A stretch of DNA of 9,365 nt from NCBI GenBank assembly GCA_023395575.1, contig JAEWZA010000090.1, positions 1-9,365 on the forward strand. Direction: 5' to 3'. Positions 7,332 through 9,365 of the stretch are shown here, piece after piece. The position numbers and the translations under genes are program-made. Every line of letters starts with the position of its first letter. The first letter of the stretch is position 1. This DNA comes from Bacillota bacterium (lineage in GTDB: Bacteria > Bacillota > Clostridia > Acetivibrionales > DSM-1351). The notes beneath the pieces were generated by a model, which did no database searches, had not been told where the DNA came from, and worked only from the letters and a program-made list of their open reading frames with translations.

Positions 7332-8945
7332 ATGTGGGAAAAATTAAATAGGAACAATTATTTATCTTTGTTGTTAACAATTATTCTGGGAATATTTATT
7401 TGTGCAGGAATTATATTTATAACAAGGTTTGATATATTGACAGGCGATGATCTAGATCAGGTTTTTTTTAATTACGATTTTAAGCAAACATTCTTAAGAT
7501 CTGACCATGGAAGTATTCTCAGCTGGTTTATGATAAAAATAGTTGGCAGTTTTATTCCTTTGTATTTTGGCGTTCATTGTAATGATAATACATTAGGATT
7601 AATAATAAGAAGTGCCAATGTTTCTTTGTATATATTTCTTTTGTCTTATTTTGCTTCATTACTAAATAAAAATAAACAAAACATGCCTTTATGGTATATG
7701 CTGGTCTTTTTGTTTTTTATTAATTATTTTTGTAATAATAGTTATTGCGATAGTACATTTATTTATGAATATAGCCAGAATTTTAGATGTATTTTTATGG
7801 GATTGTTTTACTGGCTTTTTTGGTTAATTTTTATATTAAAATATTTGAATTTAATTAAATTAGATAAAAAATTATTAATAGCATATTCAATCATCTCATT
7901 TTTTGTTGGCTGCTCGATGGAATTGTTTTTATTTTCTACTTTTTATTCATTACTTTTGTTTTCAGCTATAAATTTATTTTCTATTTTTAAAATGAGTGGT
8001 TATAAGTTTAAAGCTGTTAAAGAAAGAGTGGCCAAGATAAAAGTTATTGAGTTTATACCTTATATTTCATTCGTTTTGGGTAGTATTTTAACATTATCCA
8101 ATCCTGGATTTTGGCAGGTTGCAGAAACAGAAAGAAATACTATTTCTAACTTGTTTGCTCTGGATTGTTTTAAAAATGCAGTTTTTAACTATACAAAAAT
8201 ATGGTTTGATAAGTTTTTTCTTGAAAGCCCTAATAACATATTATTATTAATGCTAATAGCGCTTTCTTTGATAATATTTATCTTAGGTAAAAAATACAAT
8301 AGAATTAAATATAGCTATAAAGTTATTTTTATATCTTGGGTCCTTGTTTTAGGATGCGGCATTTTCTATTTGTCACTAATATTTCCTACATCAAATAAGG
8401 GGGAGGCTCTTATATGGTTGTCTTCTCACAGGGTTACCTTATTTGTTGAAAATGTATATATCGCTGCTAATTTACTTCTGGCAGGTTTTGTTTTTAAGCT
8501 TATTTGTAAAAATAAAAATTTAGAAAAGGCTTTAAGTTCTATTTTTATAGTACTTGTATTGCTTTTATCTGTGAAGGAGTTAAGCGTTTCAAAAGATAAA
8601 ATTTCACATTTTATGAACTATGAAAAAGAAAAGAGGACTTACTTTTACAAAATCGAAAAAATGATTTTATTCTATATAGGTAAAGGTGAGGACATAATAT
8701 TGCCTTTAAGCATTATTAAATATGATAAAGATATTACCTTTCAATTTGTTGCTTTTTGGTGTAACGATACTGGTCTTTACGAGGTATATTTGCCAGGTAT
8801 TTATAAAATTCATGATTTTGAAAAAATTAAATTGATTGAAGATAGCAAAGCATGGGCAAAATTCTATGAAGAAGGAGGCACTTTTGATAAAAGTGAACTT
8901 ACAAATCCTTCTTTTACAAGGCTTTTAAAAGAATATAAAAAATAA
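7332..8945 (+). CDS. Polytopic membrane protein, GT-C / DUF6056-like putative glycosyltransferase
   Basis: A 537-residue inner-membrane protein with about 11-12 hydrophobic segments (roughly 10-31, 64-82, 90-111, 119-134, 153-173, 181-218 as two, 239-255, 302-319, 329-351, 370-391, 400-416) and a soluble C-terminal tail of ~120 residues. An acidic pair, TGDD (D39-D40), follows the first membrane segment. This is the position of the catalytic or metal-binding acid in GT-C enzymes that use polyprenyl-phosphate sugars, and an SHR motif (365-367) lies before a late segment. Length and layout resemble DUF6056/GtrII-like proteins, which decorate lipopolysaccharide or other surface glycans; I cannot confirm the family by eye. 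The start at 7332 has only a weak ribosome site (TTGAAG, 7321-7326). The gene looks more AT-rich than its upstream neighbour, partly because of Phe/Ile/Leu codons. No clear terminator follows. Membrane topology is secure, enzymatic role tentative. Confidence 0.8.
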   Translation: MWEKLNRNNYLSLLLTIILGIFICAGIIFITRFDILTGDDLDQVFFNYDFKQTFLRSDHGSILSWFMIKIVGSFIPLYFGVHCNDNTLGLIIRSANVSLYIFLLSYFASLLNKNKQNMPLWYMLVFLFFINYFCNNSYCDSTFIYEYSQNFRCIFMGLFYWLFWLIFILKYLNLIKLDKKLLIAYSIISFFVGCSMELFLFSTFYSLLLFSAINLFSIFKMSGYKFKAVKERVAKIKVIEFIPYISFVLGSILTLSNPGFWQVAETERNTISNLFALDCFKNAVFNYTKIWFDKFFLESPNNILLLMLIALSLIIFILGKKYNRIKYSYKVIFISWVLVLGCGIFYLSLIFPTSNKGEALIWLSSHRVTLFVENVYIAANLLLAGFVFKLICKNKNLEKALSSIFIVLVLLLSVKELSVSKDKISHFMNYEKEKRTYFYKIEKMILFYIGKGEDIILPLSIIKYDKDITFQFVAFWCNDTGLYEVYLPGIYKIHDFEKIKLIEDSKAWAKFYEEGGTFDKSELTNPSFTRLLKEYKK

Positions 8946-8977
8946 TAAGAAATTATAAATGATTTTTAATATTAGTA

Positions 8978-9006
8978 TTGACTTTTTATAATAATGGTAT
9001 TATAGT
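8978..9006 (+). promoter_or_regulatory. Sigma70-type promoter of the rrf2-like gene
   Basis: TTGACT (8978-8983) and TATAGT (9001-9006) are separated by exactly 17 bases, each one mismatch from consensus. Transcription would start near 9013, giving a leader of about 33 bases. The promoter lies wholly in the 100-base gap after the membrane-protein gene, so the regulator probably starts its own transcription unit. Confidence 0.65.
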
Positions 9007-9015
9007 GCTACTATA
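9001..9015 (+). promoter_or_regulatory. Candidate operator overlapping the -10 of the rrf2-like gene
   Basis: TATAGT-GCT-ACTATA is a perfect 6+6 inverted repeat with a 3-base centre. TA (8998-8999) and TA (9017-9018) add two further paired positions beyond one mismatch. It covers the -10 box and the expected start of transcription, so a bound protein would block RNA polymerase. Rrf2-family regulators commonly repress their own genes through AT-rich dyads placed like this. Binding by the adjacent gene product is inferred. Confidence 0.5.
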
Positions 9016-9045
9016 CTAAAATACAAAATATAAAAAGAGGTACAA

Positions 9046-9365
9046 ATGTTAAAAATATCAGAAGCAACTGCAATAGCTCTACATTCTTTGATTTATATCG
9101 CGGGTAAAGGTGATAAAGTTTCATCTTTAAAAGAGATTGCAGAAAAATTCAAAATATCAGAACACCATCTTTCTAAAGTTCTTCAACGATTTGTAAAAGA
9201 AGGTGTGCTTACTTCCATTAAGGGGCCAAATGGGGGGTTTTTAATAGTTCCCAAATATAAGAACATGAGTTTTTTAGAAATATACGAAATTATGGAAGGA
9301 AAAATTAGTAATCATACATGTATTTTTAATTCCCATTCAGAAGGTTGTGAAAAGTGCATTATGAG
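9046..9365 (+). CDS. Rrf2-family Fe-S transcriptional regulator, 3'-truncated by window edge
   Basis: The first 106 residues of a ~135-160-residue family are present; the frame is open to the window end. It shows the Rrf2 pattern: an N-terminal helix with A-x-ALHSLIYIA (9-19), a winged helix with S-LKEIAEKFKIS-HHLSKVLQ (27-47), then VKEGVLTSIKGPNGGF (50-65), where the GPNGGF wing is diagnostic. It continues into the dimer-helix start and a cysteine cluster C92-x8-C101-x2-C104. C92 and C104 fall at the positions of the IscR cluster ligands (92, 98, 104); the middle Cys is shifted. It is probably a sensor of iron-sulfur status, redox, nitric oxide or cysteine supply; which of IscR, NsrR, CymR or another type cannot be told. 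The ribosome site AAGAGG (9035-9040) lies 5 bases before the ATG. Genes for Fe-S assembly or cysteine metabolism often follow but lie outside the window. Confidence 0.92.
   Translation, partial: MLKISEATAIALHSLIYIAGKGDKVSSLKEIAEKFKISEHHLSKVLQRFVKEGVLTSIKGPNGGFLIVPKYKNMSFLEIYEIMEGKISNHTCIFNSHSEGCEKCIM

Noticed and set aside
8946..8977. Terminator or small gene after the membrane-protein gene
   Set aside because: Only AT-rich sequence is present, with no stem plus T-run and no open frame with a ribosome site.

Overview
The window is AT-rich DNA with four genes, all on the + strand, separated by short gaps of 100-153 bases. The first and last genes run off the window edges. The encoded proteins point to a diderm (outer-membrane-bearing) bacterium: an autotransporter with a C-terminal outer-membrane beta-barrel, and a YkuD-type peptidoglycan L,D-transpeptidase. 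The low GC, Asn/Ser-rich Pmp-like repeats and gene mix would fit a gut-associated low-GC diderm such as a Gastranaerophilales (Melainabacteria) member, but no marker gene is present and this placement is a low-confidence inference.

Layout. (1) Positions 3-5069: the 3' part of a very large autotransporter adhesin. Its passenger is built from about four ~360-394-residue modules carrying FxxN / GGA[I/V]Y motifs of the polymorphic-membrane-protein type, followed by a ~260-residue beta-barrel. (2) Positions 5070-5222: a gap with a perfect TATAAT inside a 12-base palindrome and a second 13-base inverted repeat just downstream, possibly the control region of the next gene. (3) Positions 5223-7220: a 665-residue protein with a GTG start and an unusual architecture: EF-hand pairs, a Thr/Ser/Gly linker, a ~210-residue coiled coil and a C-terminal YkuD_2-type L,D-transpeptidase domain, with no visible signal peptide. 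(4) Positions 7221-7331: a gap with two hairpins, each preceded by or overlapping a copy of a 12-base direct repeat. (5) Positions 7332-8945: a polytopic membrane protein with an early DD motif, resembling GT-C/DUF6056-type envelope glycosyltransferases. (6) Positions 8946-9045: a gap with a good sigma70-type promoter whose -10 overlaps a perfect inverted repeat. (7) Positions 9046-9365: the N-terminal part of an Rrf2-family Fe-S regulator, cut by the window end.

The first three genes share a cell-envelope theme: outer-membrane adhesin, peptidoglycan cross-linking or anchoring enzyme, and a putative membrane glycosyltransferase. They do not look like a tight operon, because each gap holds palindromes or possible promoters. 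The Rrf2 gene has its own promoter and probably begins a separate unit, typically Fe-S or cysteine/sulfur metabolism. The most unusual item is the EF-hand/coiled-coil/L,D-transpeptidase fusion. The most testable regulatory item is the predicted Rrf2 auto-operator.
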